From an uncultured Flavobacteriales bacterium (GTDB lineage Bacteria; Bacteroidota; Bacteroidia; Flavobacteriales; JBLHRE01): a stretch of DNA of 64,000 nucleotides. This document shows, piece after piece, positions 1-9,844 of this stretch; within the stretch, counting starts at the first letter, position 1, and each line of letters starts with the position of its first letter. The stretch is taken from assembly GCA_937139155.1 (NCBI GenBank), contig CAKZPI010000041.1, positions 1 to 64,000 of the forward strand. The letters are read 5' to 3'. A program made the position numbers and the translations under genes. Under the pieces are notes generated by a model. That model did not search any database. It was not told where the DNA came from and was given only the letters and a program-made list of their open reading frames with translations.

Positions 1-350
<350 letters not shown>

Positions 351-407
351 TGACCGTCGTACTTTTTTGTATCTCTTAGTTAGATCAACATGTTAATCTT
401 ATTGAAA

Positions 408-518
<111 letters not shown>

Positions 519-524
519 TTTTTT

Positions 525-559
525 AAAAAGCCCTGCAGGTTCTGTAGGGCTTTTTTTTT
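525..559 (+). terminator. Rho-independent terminator of the rRNA operon
   Basis: An A-rich start and a GC stem (AAAAAGCCCTGCAG / TGTAGGGCTTTTT) close over a short loop and run into nine T residues, immediately after the 5S gene. Confidence 0.92.
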
Positions 560-631
560 GCCCAAATTTCCCAAGCTTTTGTTTCCTTATTTCTCATTCG
601 GTATCTGGCTTATTTTATCTTTGGCCTCCAT

Positions 632-2389
632 ATGATTAAGGTGTATCCATTTTTCCTATTCCTTCTCTGCCTAGCCTTCGGCAATAAGGCCTTTGGCCAA
701 ATCCAGAATTCCTGGTTCCAGGATAGTACCCTCTCCTTTAATCATTATTTTCATTCCGCTTCTCCAGAAGGCGGGTTCATGGCATTACACCATTCGAATT
801 ACCATCAACGACTCATACGTCTGGATGAAATTCATCTTAGCCCAAATTATTACCTCCCATTCTACCAAGAAACCAGAATTAATCCTCCAGCTTTTAATGA
901 TAATATTCCAGAAGCTAGGTCTGAAATAAGGTTCCTTGCTGGGTACTCTGAACAGCAATGGGTGGAAGTTGATCACCAGCAAAAAATGAAAGACTGGACC
1001 CTTGTTGGACAGTACTATGGAAATAAGTCTTTAGGCCTTCTCAGCAACCAAGGCTTAAACCATCAAGATCTTGGCTTGGGTGTGGAAAGGAAGGTTCGGA
1101 AGTTGTGGAGGATTTCAGCTAGGGGTAGGTTTGCTAAATGGGAGGATAAGGTGAATGGGGGCTTAACCAATGATACGGTTTCAGAATCCATTGGAAGGGT
1201 GCAATCAAACCTGTTTCCAGTCAAGCTTACTAGTGCTGAACAAAAGAAACAAGAGTTTGAGTTAAGGGCTTCCGTACAAAGAAATTTTGACCCAGTTTAT
1301 TCTCAAGACAGCATTCCTAAACTGCTTAGGTATAAAGGGGAATTCTTCCTTGACGGCTTTAGGTCTAGGAAGGCCAGAACGTATTCTGATCTTAACCCAC
1401 TCTCTACTTATTATTCTGAGGTATTATTAGACAGCTCCATTACCCTGGATAGTATTTCTTTTGTAGATCAAGGAATACAGTATGGGTTAACCTACCAAGT
1501 TGATACGAATATTTCTTATACCCTTTACGGTAAATCAGGGCAACATAAAACCCATTCCTACATCGGCGAAAGCCATAAGGGATATTTTAGACTTGGGGGC
1601 AGTTTACGATACAATCCTGACTTTGCGCGAGCTTGGATTAAAGGTGAATATACGCCAACAGGAAGCCAATCTGGTGATTATTCTTTTCAAACCATTGTGG
1701 CCAAACCAATCCACCCGTCCTCTGAATTTTTCCTAGAAATAAAGGCATCTAGAACAAGCCCGAATACGCTCTACTCAAGGTATTGGTCGAATCATTATTT
1801 CTGGCAGGAAAGGGTTGAACCCGTAAAACGTCAAGAATTAAAACTTGGCTATAGAATTCAGGAGATTGAACTCAGCCTTTTTAATATTGGAGAGGAAAAT
1901 GCGCTTTATCTTGATTCAAGTACTACTTGGAAGGTTGAGAAAACCCGGCAAATTTTTGGAGCAGAGCTAAAGGGAGGTCATAGCTTGGGTAAATTTGATT
2001 TTCACCACTATTTCCTTTATCGCCAATCGAGTCGAGAAAGCTTGCCTCTACCAAGCTTTACTCTTCGGGAGGTGGTACGGTATAATATGAATCTGTTTCC
2101 GGCTCAGGCACCGGTTCAAATAGGTTTGGATGGATATTATTTCTCGGCCTATTATGCTCAAGACTATAATCCGGTATTGGACCGGTTTGTAAACCAATAT
2201 GAAACCAAATATGGAGGTTTCATTCGCTTAGATGCCTTTTTAGCCATGCAAGTCAAAACGCTTCGAATATTGCTTAGGCTTGAAAATGCAGGCTATGGGG
2301 TCATTAACAATGAGGTACTCTACGCACCAAATTCTATGCTTACGCCCAGAAATATTCGTCTGGGTCTGGTATGGCGATTCCTTAATTAA
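632..2389 (+). CDS. Putative outer-membrane porin-like beta-barrel protein
   Basis: The 585-residue product begins with a clear signal peptide (basic N-terminus, hydrophobic FFLFLLCLAF, cleavage near residues 20-23). It continues as alternating amphipathic, aromatic-rich strands with D/N-rich turns and ends in a strand with VWRF close to the C-terminus, as outer-membrane barrels do. Length and sequence style fit the Bacteroidota putative-porin group (Porin_10-like), which I recall but did not search. It stands alone after the rRNA operon. Its last 8 bp overlap convergently with the tolC-like gene, so no separate terminator is present. The substrate cannot be told from sequence. The start at 632 is the only one that gives the signal peptide. 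Confidence 0.75.
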   Translation: MIKVYPFFLFLLCLAFGNKAFGQIQNSWFQDSTLSFNHYFHSASPEGGFMALHHSNYHQRLIRLDEIHLSPNYYLPFYQETRINPPAFNDNIPEARSEIRFLAGYSEQQWVEVDHQQKMKDWTLVGQYYGNKSLGLLSNQGLNHQDLGLGVERKVRKLWRISARGRFAKWEDKVNGGLTNDTVSESIGRVQSNLFPVKLTSAEQKKQEFELRASVQRNFDPVYSQDSIPKLLRYKGEFFLDGFRSRKARTYSDLNPLSTYYSEVLLDSSITLDSISFVDQGIQYGLTYQVDTNISYTLYGKSGQHKTHSYIGESHKGYFRLGGSLRYNPDFARAWIKGEYTPTGSQSGDYSFQTIVAKPIHPSSEFFLEIKASRTSPNTLYSRYWSNHYFWQERVEPVKRQELKLGYRIQEIELSLFNIGEENALYLDSSTTWKVEKTRQIFGAELKGGHSLGKFDFHHYFLYRQSSRESLPLPSFTLREVVRYNMNLFPAQAPVQIGLDGYYFSAYYAQDYNPVLDRFVNQYETKYGGFIRLDAFLAMQVKTLRILLRLENAGYGVINNEVLYAPNSMLTPRNIRLGLVWRFLN

Positions 2390-3695
2390 GAAGCTCTCCT
2401 CTCAATTGCTTGAGTTGGAAATTCAACTTATTGATTTGGGCAACCACTTCAATTCTTCCAGTTTCTGCGTTGAATAAATTGATTTGAGCCTGTCTAAACT
2501 CCAATGAATTAACCTGCCCCTGTTTATACGCCTCTTGTGTTCGGTTGAAATTTCTACGGGCTATTTCAAGCCCCTTTTCTCTTACCTCTAATAAAACCAT
2601 GGCATTCTCTAAACTTTGATAAGCATTTCGAACCTCCTGCTCTAGCTGGTATTGAATCTGTTCCTTTTGAAGGAGGTTGGTTTGCAGGTTTAATCGGTTG
2701 ATTTCAACCGAGGTTTTGGTACGCCCCCCGTCAAAAATATTCCAAGTAAGTCCGAGACCCACGGAGGGCCCTAAGGTTGACAGGAATCTAAGGTTGGGAT
2801 TAAAACCATATTCGGTTCGGCTATAGCTATAAGCCCCTTGAAGGTTTACCTTAGGCAACCTACTGGCTTTGGAGGCCTGTAGAGCTCGTTCAGAAACCTC
2901 TAGAGATTTCGCCATTTGAAGAATTTGGCTATTGTTGGTTTTGGTTTGCTCCCATACCTGATCAAGACTTGGAATGGGCCCGGGTAATTCAAGGGAGTCT
3001 GTCAAAGCCAAATTTGAAGAAACCGGCTTCCCAATCAATAGGTTTAAGCTACGGACCAATTGATCTTTGCTCAAGCTAAGGTTTAAAATCTCAATGCTAT
3101 CGTTTTGAAAATCCAGTTCTGCATTCAGTAAATTCAATTGGGTACTTTGACCATATTCGTGTTGTTTCCTAGCCCTTTCTAGCCTTTGCCTGGAAATAGT
3201 GAGGTTTTGTTCAAGAATGCTGATTTCCTTGCTAATAACCTGTAAATCAAGATAGAGGTTAGAAATTTGCAGGAAGGTGGACTCAATTACCTCTCGGAGG
3301 TCGAGTTCAGACCTTTGCAATTCAGCCTGAGCCTGTTTCACATTAAAATAGCGAACCCCTCCGTCAAAAAGGGTATAGCTTAGATTTAGGTTTGCCCCGT
3401 AGCTAATGGTTTGAACTGGGTCAGTGGTTTGGTTTTCACCGGAATTCAATTCAAAGGAATTCACCTGTTGAGAAAGGTTTCCGTTGGATGACCCGGTTAA
3501 GGTTGGAAGTTGGTTATTGCTGAAAACCGAGGCTCCAACCTCTGAAATTTTAACCGAGTTTTTTGAGATTCCGATTTGGTGATTATGCTCAAGGGCAAGC
3601 TGGAAAGCTTTTTCTAAGCTCATGGATTCTTGACCGTTTGCCAATACGGAAAGGGCAAGGGCAAAAAGGCCTAGTATTTTATGCTTCATCATCAT
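2382..3695 (-). CDS. TolC-family outer-membrane efflux channel
   Basis: The 437-residue product is the outer-membrane component of the tripartite pump encoded upstream. It has an N-terminal signal peptide ending near residue 21 (LSVLANGQ). Two related halves of long amphipathic helices (leucine-, glutamine- and asparagine-rich) follow, each with short beta segments such as LNLSYTLFDGG and LGLTWNIFDGG. These paired 'LFDGG' strands are typical of TolC. The frame overlaps the end of the RND gene by 17 bp, so it is the last gene of the marR-MFP-RND-tolC operon. A Met at residue 3 could be the real start. Family assignment is secure; the drug range is unknown. Confidence 0.93.
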   Translation of the reverse strand: MMMKHKILGLFALALSVLANGQESMSLEKAFQLALEHNHQIGISKNSVKISEVGASVFSNNQLPTLTGSSNGNLSQQVNSFELNSGENQTTDPVQTISYGANLNLSYTLFDGGVRYFNVKQAQAELQRSELDLREVIESTFLQISNLYLDLQVISKEISILEQNLTISRQRLERARKQHEYGQSTQLNLLNAELDFQNDSIEILNLSLSKDQLVRSLNLLIGKPVSSNLALTDSLELPGPIPSLDQVWEQTKTNNSQILQMAKSLEVSERALQASKASRLPKVNLQGAYSYSRTEYGFNPNLRFLSTLGPSVGLGLTWNIFDGGRTKTSVEINRLNLQTNLLQKEQIQYQLEQEVRNAYQSLENAMVLLEVREKGLEIARRNFNRTQEAYKQGQVNSLEFRQAQINLFNAETGRIEVVAQINKLNFQLKQLRGELLN

Positions 3696-6600
3696 GGTTG
3701 ATTTCTTTTACGGCGCGTTCAAGTGATTCACGGCTGGGTTTCTTTCCTTCCCATAGCCACAGGGCGTATTGCTTGCCTTGGTTGGTAAGGGAAAGTAAAA
3801 TGGGAAGTAAAATCAAGGTGAGGGCGGTGGCTATTCCGATTCCGTAGGCAATGGAAATGGCCATTGGAATCAAGAACTGAGCCTGTCTTGAGGTTTCCAG
3901 AATCAAGGGGGATAATCCGGCAATGGTGGTGATGGAGGTTAGGAAAATTGCCCTAAACCTAGATTTTCCAGCCTCAACTAGGGCGTCCATTACCTTCATT
4001 CCATCTTGAAGAAATTTGTTGTATTTACTTATGAAAACCAATCCGTCATTGACCATGATCCCGATTAAGGCGATAATACCTAAGAAGGATAGAATGTTGA
4101 TTGGGAAATCATGGAAAAAATGGCCCCAAGCTACCCCGATCAAGCTGAACGGAATCATGGCCAATAAGAGAAGGGGCTGACTAAAGGATCGGAAGGTAAA
4201 GGCGATGGTAACGTAAATGAGAAGAATAATAACCGGGATGACGTTCTGGGCCGATCCAATGGTTTTAGAGGCTTCTCGGTTTTGTCCTTCGTAAAGGGCG
4301 GTTACCGTTGGATATTTAGCGGTTAAACCGGGCATAATATCGTTTTGAATCGCGGCCAACATATCCGTTGCGGATTCTTTTGGGTTCTTAAGGTCGGCTT
4401 CAACCTTAATTTCTCTTTTTCCATTAAGGTGGTTGATGGAAATCTCTCCTCGTTCGATGGAGTAATTGGCTATTTCCCGCAATGGAACCCTTTCCCCGGT
4501 TGGTGATTTAAGCCGCATGGATTCTAAATCAAGTAAGGACGATCGCCCTTCTCGATGGTAGCGTACCCATACTTTGATTTCATCTTGTCGGCGTTGGAAT
4601 CGTTGGGCTTGTTGTCCGAAGAATCCAGCCCTAACTTGCTTGGCTACTTCGTTTAGGTTGAATCCAAGGGCATACCCTTTTTCGGTGAGTTCCAGAGAAA
4701 TCTCTTTCATTCCGGCCGGATCATTGTCATCAATGTTTTGGAGGTTGGAAAGAGAAGCCATTTCCGCCTTGAGCTCATTTTTAACAGCCTTGAGTTCTGC
4801 TATATTATTCCCGATCAAGGAAACGGATACGGGTCTACCGCCAAAATTGGTTCCAGAATTGTACACGATGCTTTCTGCTTCCGGAAATTCCCCATCTGCT
4901 TCATTTATGGCTGTTCCAATTTCATTGGCTGAAAAGTCGCGGAGTTCACCAGGTAAGAGGTTGAGTGTGATTGTGGCACGTGAGTTTCCGGGACCAATTT
5001 TCTTGATGATGTTTTCAACCACCGGGGTTTGATTGGTTTGCTTCTGGGTAAACTCTTCGCCTACACGATAGGCGGTTTCTTCAATTTGACTGGCAATGTC
5101 GTAGGTTAAATCAGGATTCACTCCCTCTGGAAGTTTGATGGAAATATTTACCTGATCGGAGGCGATTACCGGAAAAAAGGTTCCTCGGATGATTCCTCCC
5201 TGGAATCCACCCATGGTAATAAGAAGGAGTCCGATGAAAATCGATATTCCGAAAAATGGATTTTTAAGCACGAATTTCAAGGATGGAACGTAAAGCCTAT
5301 CGCGCATGTAATTCATTACTTTTTCAGCCCATTTATTGAAGCTATAGGTTTTTTGCTTGGAGGTAAGCACCTTGCTATGGGCAACATGGGCAGGTAGAAT
5401 GATTAAGGCTTCCACCAAGGAGAAAATCAAGGTTAGAAAAACAATGACCGTAACCTCTCCGAAGAACTCACCCACTCGTCCATCTAAAAAGAAGAAGGTG
5501 GAGAAAGCAATTAAGGTGGTAAGAATTGCCGAGGTGATTGCAGGTAATACTTCCAGGGTGCCGTCAATGGCTGCTTGAACCTTTGATTTTCCCATGGTAT
5601 AATGCTGGTAGATGTTTTCGGCAATTACAATTCCATCATCCACCAAGATTCCAATTACAATGATCATCCCGAAAAGGGAAAGCACATTAATGGTTACGTC
5701 GAAATAGGAGGCGAACATGAACATTCCTAAAAAGGAAATTGGAAGCCCGAATGCCACCCAGAAAGCAAGCCGAGGCCGCAAGAAAAGGGAGAGGAAGAAA
5801 AGAACCAGTAAAATTCCTTGAACCCCGTTTTTTAGGAGCAAATCGGTTCTTTGTTTAATGGTAATTGAGGCGTCTCTTGTAATGTCTATGGCAACACCAT
5901 CATGGGTTTCATTAAAGGTTTCAGAATAATTCACCACCAGGTCAGCTGCGGTGATAAGGTCTTCATTGTTGGTTGTTTGCACGTTTATTTCAACGGAAGG
6001 AGCCTTGTTGAAATAGGAGCGGTTTGGGGTTTCAGACCAAGTATCACGAACCGTAGCCACATCATTCAATCGGACTATTTTTCCATTTTGGTCTGCTTTA
6101 AGAATCAGGTCGTTCAGGTTTTTCCCGTAATATTCTCGGTTGTTAATCCGAATCAAATACTCTTCAGATGGGGTTTTAATAGAGCCTCCGGTAGAAAGTA
6201 TATTGTTGGCGGCAACCGCGGTAGCAACTTCTTGAAAAGTAAGGTTATAGGCCAGAAGGTCTTGTTCTCTAAGGGCAATTTCAATTTCTTCTTCTGGAAA
6301 GCCCGAAAGGGTAACTTGGGAAATGCCTTCTAGGTTTCGAAGGTCGTTTTCAACCTCTCGGCCCATGTCTTTGAGGGCCTTGAGTGATAAATTGGGTCCG
6401 CTTAAAACCAGAGATACGGCATTGGTAAGGTTTTCCTGTTTGCTCACCACCGGAGGTTCCATTCCGGAAGGGAAGGAGGGCACCTTGTCAACGGCATTCT
6501 TTACATCGGCCAGAACCACGTCAATATCAGCCCCTTTTTTGGTTTCTATGGTAATTTGTGCGGTGTTTTCAGAGGAAGAAGAGGTAAAGCGATCAATGCC

Positions 6601-6828
6601 AACAAGCCCTCGAATATTGTCTTCAATCTTAAGCACAACGCCCTCTTCCATTTCTTGTGGAGAGGCCCCAGGGTAGGCAACGTTAATATTGATGAATCTA
6701 GCGTCAGAAAGGGGGAAGAAGCTAGAGTTTAGCTGTTTCATTCCAAGAAATCCTAGAATAAAAACAGCAAGAATCAATACGTTTACCCCTACGGAATAAC
6801 GAATGAAATAGGATATAATCTTTTTCAC
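3679..6828 (-). CDS. RND-family efflux pump inner-membrane transporter (AcrB/HAE1 type)
   Basis: The 1049-residue product has the usual length of a proton-driven hydrophobe/amphiphile exporter. The first transmembrane helix lies at about residues 12-30, a large periplasmic loop follows, and then a helix bundle. The proton-relay sequence GILVDDGIVIAEN (two adjacent Asp) marks TM4. After a second periplasmic domain, a second bundle contains IGIMVNDGLVFISKYN. It would pump substrates from the inner membrane or periplasm into the TolC channel, linked by the membrane fusion protein. It overlaps the upstream MFP gene by 4 bp (ATGA type) and the downstream tolC gene by 17 bp, so translation is probably coupled. 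Specificity is not predictable; control by MarR suggests small toxic organics. Confidence 0.95.
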   Translation of the reverse strand: MKKIISYFIRYSVGVNVLILAVFILGFLGMKQLNSSFFPLSDARFININVAYPGASPQEMEEGVVLKIEDNIRGLVGIDRFTSSSSENTAQITIETKKGADIDVVLADVKNAVDKVPSFPSGMEPPVVSKQENLTNAVSLVLSGPNLSLKALKDMGREVENDLRNLEGISQVTLSGFPEEEIEIALREQDLLAYNLTFQEVATAVAANNILSTGGSIKTPSEEYLIRINNREYYGKNLNDLILKADQNGKIVRLNDVATVRDTWSETPNRSYFNKAPSVEINVQTTNNEDLITAADLVVNYSETFNETHDGVAIDITRDASITIKQRTDLLLKNGVQGILLVLFFLSLFLRPRLAFWVAFGLPISFLGMFMFASYFDVTINVLSLFGMIIVIGILVDDGIVIAENIYQHYTMGKSKVQAAIDGTLEVLPAITSAILTTLIAFSTFFFLDGRVGEFFGEVTVIVFLTLIFSLVEALIILPAHVAHSKVLTSKQKTYSFNKWAEKVMNYMRDRLYVPSLKFVLKNPFFGISIFIGLLLITMGGFQGGIIRGTFFPVIASDQVNISIKLPEGVNPDLTYDIASQIEETAYRVGEEFTQKQTNQTPVVENIIKKIGPGNSRATITLNLLPGELRDFSANEIGTAINEADGEFPEAESIVYNSGTNFGGRPVSVSLIGNNIAELKAVKNELKAEMASLSNLQNIDDNDPAGMKEISLELTEKGYALGFNLNEVAKQVRAGFFGQQAQRFQRRQDEIKVWVRYHREGRSSLLDLESMRLKSPTGERVPLREIANYSIERGEISINHLNGKREIKVEADLKNPKESATDMLAAIQNDIMPGLTAKYPTVTALYEGQNREASKTIGSAQNVIPVIILLIYVTIAFTFRSFSQPLLLLAMIPFSLIGVAWGHFFHDFPINILSFLGIIALIGIMVNDGLVFISKYNKFLQDGMKVMDALVEAGKSRFRAIFLTSITTIAGLSPLILETSRQAQFLIPMAISIAYGIGIATALTLILLPILLSLTNQGKQYALWLWEGKKPSRESLERAVKEINHDDEA

Positions 6829-7964
6829 GATGGGTCTTTTTCGTCAATGATTTCAACGGGCATACCAGAGAATCCGCCGGGCACCCGCTTGGTAACCAAT
6901 TGGGTTCCGTTTCTTACTCCAGAAATTACAACGGTATTGCTGGTATAGAATAAGGGTTGAATCTGAATGGAAGAGAGCTTTCCGTCTTGAACAATGAACA
7001 CCTCATTTTCATTGAAAACTAAGTTCCGATTGACTTCAAGAGCGTTGGGGTATGGGCTTATGGGAAGTTCTGCTCTTAGGTACATTCCGTCTTGAACTTG
7101 ATCTCCTTTTATTTCTACATACACCTGCAAGGTCTGTGAGCCTTGGTCAATGGTTTGATTGATTCGTTTGATTTTACCTACAAGGGTATCCTCTGAAAAG
7201 GTGCTTTGGAAGATGTTCACAGGGTCACCAAGTTTGAGGCGCTTGGCTTGTTCAAAGGGAATGGCAAGCTCTAGTTCATAATCACCAGGCTGAATGAATT
7301 TGCCCAGACGTTGTCCCGGACGAATTAAGGTGCCCGGATTGGCATTGGCCTCAGCAAGAAGCCCGGAAAAGGGAGCCCTTAAGGTTCGTTTTGAAAAATT
7401 GATTTCAAGATTTCGGAGGGTATAATATCTGCTGAGCACATTCTGTCCGATTAAAAATCTCTTGAGTGACTCCTCCTTGATTTTTGGAATATCAGGCAAG
7501 GATTGGTCGGGTTTGATGGAAAGTGCATACGACTTCCACTCTGGACTTTGGTCAGGGTAGTCAAGTTCTAAATCGGGAAGAACGGACATGATTAATGCCT
7601 GAAACTGGGTACGCTGGGAAATAAGTTCAGCGGCCTTGTCTTCGGTGGATACCTGCAATAATATTTCACCTTTCTGGAAGGAAACTCCAGGCTTGAAAGG
7701 TTTGGTTCCCGGATTCATTAAGCCTTGAACCTCTGCATAAAGTTCAATGGATTGGGAGGCCATTACAGGTCCTGTGGCTGAAAGGTTGGGATAAATGGTA
7801 TCGTTCTCCACCTCTTGGGCGAAAACCGAAACTTTTCCTTTAGGCGGAGCCTTTCTTGGGGGCGTTTCTTTGCTTGCAAATAGCTCGGAAATCCCGTAGC
7901 TCACCAATAAAACGGTCACACCAGCTCCTACGATGATGAGCTTCCTTTTTGTGTTTGAATTCAT
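6825..7964 (-). CDS. RND efflux membrane fusion protein (HlyD/AcrA family)
   Basis: The 379-residue product links the RND transporter to the TolC channel in the periplasm. A single N-terminal membrane anchor lies at about residues 8-29. A lipoyl-like half-motif follows (VSFQKGEILLQV), then a helical hairpin, then the second lipoyl half (LRAPFSGLLAEANANPGTLI), and then beta-barrel and membrane-proximal domains. Order and length are typical of the family. It overlaps the marR stop by 4 bp and the RND start by 4 bp. There is no lipobox, so it is anchored by the N-terminal helix. Confidence 0.93.
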   Translation of the reverse strand: MNSNTKRKLIIVGAGVTVLLVSYGISELFASKETPPRKAPPKGKVSVFAQEVENDTIYPNLSATGPVMASQSIELYAEVQGLMNPGTKPFKPGVSFQKGEILLQVSTEDKAAELISQRTQFQALIMSVLPDLELDYPDQSPEWKSYALSIKPDQSLPDIPKIKEESLKRFLIGQNVLSRYYTLRNLEINFSKRTLRAPFSGLLAEANANPGTLIRPGQRLGKFIQPGDYELELAIPFEQAKRLKLGDPVNIFQSTFSEDTLVGKIKRINQTIDQGSQTLQVYVEIKGDQVQDGMYLRAELPISPYPNALEVNRNLVFNENEVFIVQDGKLSSIQIQPLFYTSNTVVISGVRNGTQLVTKRVPGGFSGMPVEIIDEKDPS

Positions 7965-8416
7965 GGATTATTGTCTTTCAAATTCGCCCTGACCTTAGCC
8001 AAAAGCTTAATTAGGTTTTCTTTTTCTTCGATACTTAAATTCGTCTCAACCGAGGAAGCAATCTCTTGCATGGGGCCAATGCTTTCTTTCATTAAGGATT
8101 TTCCTTGATCCGAAAGAATTACTTGTTTGATGCGTTTGTCAGATGGGTGGGCGATAAACTCAATCAAACCCTTCCGCTTCAGCGTATCCAACATTCTTTT
8201 TACCGCACCCTTGTCACGATTCATTTTATCGGCAATGGCTTGCTGAGATAAGGGGCCCCATTCACCAATTTGTCTAAGCGTAAACCATTGTGCTCTAGAG
8301 TAATGGTAGCCGTGTTCAGCCAATGCCTTTGGAACAAACTGATTCACAGCCTTCATGGTTGCAGCCAGATGGGGCAAAATAAATGGGTAAAGAGGATGAT
8401 CTTCCTTTAAAATCAT
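7961..8416 (-). CDS. MarR-family transcriptional regulator of the efflux operon
   Basis: The 151-residue product has the MarR winged-helix layout. Dimerisation helices lie at the ends. A central helix-turn-helix (LSQQAIADKMNRDKGAVKRMLDTLKRKGLI) is followed by a wing with the D-K-R motif (HPSDKRIKQVILSDQG). It is the first gene of the efflux operon and overlaps the MFP gene by 4 bp. A perfect 14-bp palindrome sits just upstream between the promoter boxes, which fits autorepression relieved by ligand. Family assignment is secure; the effector is unknown. Confidence 0.93.
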   Translation of the reverse strand: MILKEDHPLYPFILPHLAATMKAVNQFVPKALAEHGYHYSRAQWFTLRQIGEWGPLSQQAIADKMNRDKGAVKRMLDTLKRKGLIEFIAHPSDKRIKQVILSDQGKSLMKESIGPMQEIASSVETNLSIEEKENLIKLLAKVRANLKDNNP

Positions 8417-8420
8417 GCGG

Positions 8421-8456
8421 CAAAACTACAATAAGTTGCATATGCAACCAAACAAA
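8421..8456 (-). promoter_or_regulatory. Promoter with MarR-type operator upstream of the efflux operon
   Basis: On the minus strand a TTTG (8452-8449) and a TAGTTTTG (8428-8421, matching TAnnTTTG) are separated by 20 nt. The perfect palindrome GTTGCATATGCAAC (8435-8448) fills most of that spacer. The palindrome resembles classical MarR sites. A repressor bound here would block polymerase directly. The -7 box ends only about 5 nt before the ATG at 8416, so the transcript may be leaderless or nearly so. Confidence 0.7.
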
Positions 8457-8459
8457 GTT

Positions 8460-9323
8460 TTACTTAAAATCAACATGAATATGATCGTCGTGACGAACCG
8501 ACTTACAGCCTTGGAAACGGAATCTTGGGTCTTGAACATCTAGCCGGTCTTGGAGGTGTTGCTCAAGGAAAAATCTTTCAATGGAAGCCTCTTGAATAAG
8601 GGATTCTACCATGGCTTTGGTTCGAGGAACATCAAGGCTATACTGGTCTTTTTTCCAGTCTGGAACCAGGAAGTCAGGGTAGCTATAAAGGGTACGGTTG
8701 CAGGCAGAGATTTGGTCAAATTCACCGGGTAGCGGACCTTCCATAACCCCGTATCCTACGGCAGATGGACCTTCCGCTTTCACATAATTACCCTCTTCGT
8801 TTAGGAAATAAAAAGCCAGGTCAACTTTCTTACCGTTACCATGGGTAACATGAGGAGGGATGGGAAACCAATTTGTAAATGGAAAGCTCGCGTCAAGGTA
8901 GAAAATCTTCGATTTGGGGTACTCCGATTTGAAACTTTCAGAGGCGGAAATCAAGGCATCGTAAACCTCTGGTTGTACATAGTGACGGTTTAATATTACC
9001 GTAATTTGGTTGAAAGGGGCTAGGGTTTTATGGGTTGATTTAGGAAGGGGAACTTTACCGGAGATTGCCGGAACGATGGTCCAGGAAATCAATAAATAGA
9101 AAAATAGGAAGGTGGAAATTTTACCAAAGGGAATCCAGAACTTAGAGCGGTACCTTATGGTTGACCAAAGAACCATGGTGAAAACCCAAATGAATCCGCC
9201 AATTTGTGAAAGGGCCGTAAGGAATAAAAAAATCAATCCATGGATAAGGAAACCTTTCCAAGTCATTTTTGGAATAAGTTGCCTTTTAATCGGTCGGTAG
9301 GTATAAGTTATATCTTCAGCCAT
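8460..9323 (-). CDS. Membrane-anchored LAS-type metallopeptidase-like protein
   Basis: The 287-residue product has two or three N-terminal membrane helices (about residues 23-57 and 69-88) and then a soluble domain. In that domain H161-(x6)-D168 in THGNGKKVDLAF and H281-x-H283 in RHDDHIHVDF reproduce the zinc-ligand pattern of the LAS group (lysostaphin, D-Ala-D-Ala and hedgehog-type peptidases, such as MepA/M74 and M15). The domain probably faces the periplasm and may act on peptidoglycan peptides. The overall sequence is not one I recognise, so function rests on these motifs. It lies between the GNAT gene (14 bp away) and the marR promoter, on the same strand. Confidence 0.6.
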   Translation of the reverse strand: MAEDITYTYRPIKRQLIPKMTWKGFLIHGLIFLFLTALSQIGGFIWVFTMVLWSTIRYRSKFWIPFGKISTFLFFYLLISWTIVPAISGKVPLPKSTHKTLAPFNQITVILNRHYVQPEVYDALISASESFKSEYPKSKIFYLDASFPFTNWFPIPPHVTHGNGKKVDLAFYFLNEEGNYVKAEGPSAVGYGVMEGPLPGEFDQISACNRTLYSYPDFLVPDWKKDQYSLDVPRTKAMVESLIQEASIERFFLEQHLQDRLDVQDPRFRFQGCKSVRHDDHIHVDFK

Positions 9324-9337
9324 GGATTCATTTCAAG

Positions 9338-9844
9338 TTAGAAAGCTAATTTTTTTTCCATTAGAAATACATGTTTGAGGTCATTTCCAAAGGGGAAGGG
9401 TCTTCTGCCTGTTTTTTGATACCCAAGATGCGAGTAAAATCCAATGGCCCTTGGATCTTCGTCCCAGACCCCAAGGACAACAGAATTGGCTCCAGCATCT
9501 TTGGCTAGATTTTCATAGAACTCCATTGCCATCCTCCCGTATCCTTTTCCTTGAGCTTCCTCAAGTATGTATATTCTCTGAAGTTCTAAAGGATGACCCA
9601 CTTTATCGGGTAAGTTAATTCTTAAGTATCCTTGCCATTCTTCCACCCCAAAAAGGAAAAAACAAGCGCTTTTGTCCTGAATCTTTTCGGCGAAAGCTTC
9701 ATGGGTAAACTCCGCATCGAGATAAGCCTGCATATCGTCTGGGTCATGCATAGGCCCGAAAGCATCGATAAAAGTCTTTCGTGCAATTCGAACCAGATCT
9801 GGTATGTATCCTGGGTCTTGAACTCGTTGAAACCTAAGACTCAT
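9338..9844 (-). CDS. GNAT-family N-acetyltransferase
   Basis: The 168-residue product has the acetyl-CoA binding motif of the GNAT fold (LQRIYILEEAQGKGYGRMAMEF, with the Q-G-K-G-Y-G loop) and the later NSVVLGVWDEDPRAIGFYSHLGYQ stretch. The substrate cannot be predicted. The start overlaps the SDR gene's end by 11 bp and the stop lies 14 bp before the LAS-like gene, so the three are probably cotranscribed. Confidence 0.88.
   Translation of the reverse strand: MSLRFQRVQDPGYIPDLVRIARKTFIDAFGPMHDPDDMQAYLDAEFTHEAFAEKIQDKSACFFLFGVEEWQGYLRINLPDKVGHPLELQRIYILEEAQGKGYGRMAMEFYENLAKDAGANSVVLGVWDEDPRAIGFYSHLGYQKTGRRPFPFGNDLKHVFLMEKKLAF

Noticed and set aside
4574..5032. 152-codon plus-strand frame inside the RND transporter gene
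   Set aside because: Antisense shadow of a well-supported conserved gene with low-complexity Ser/Pro translation; several similar frames occur in this gene.
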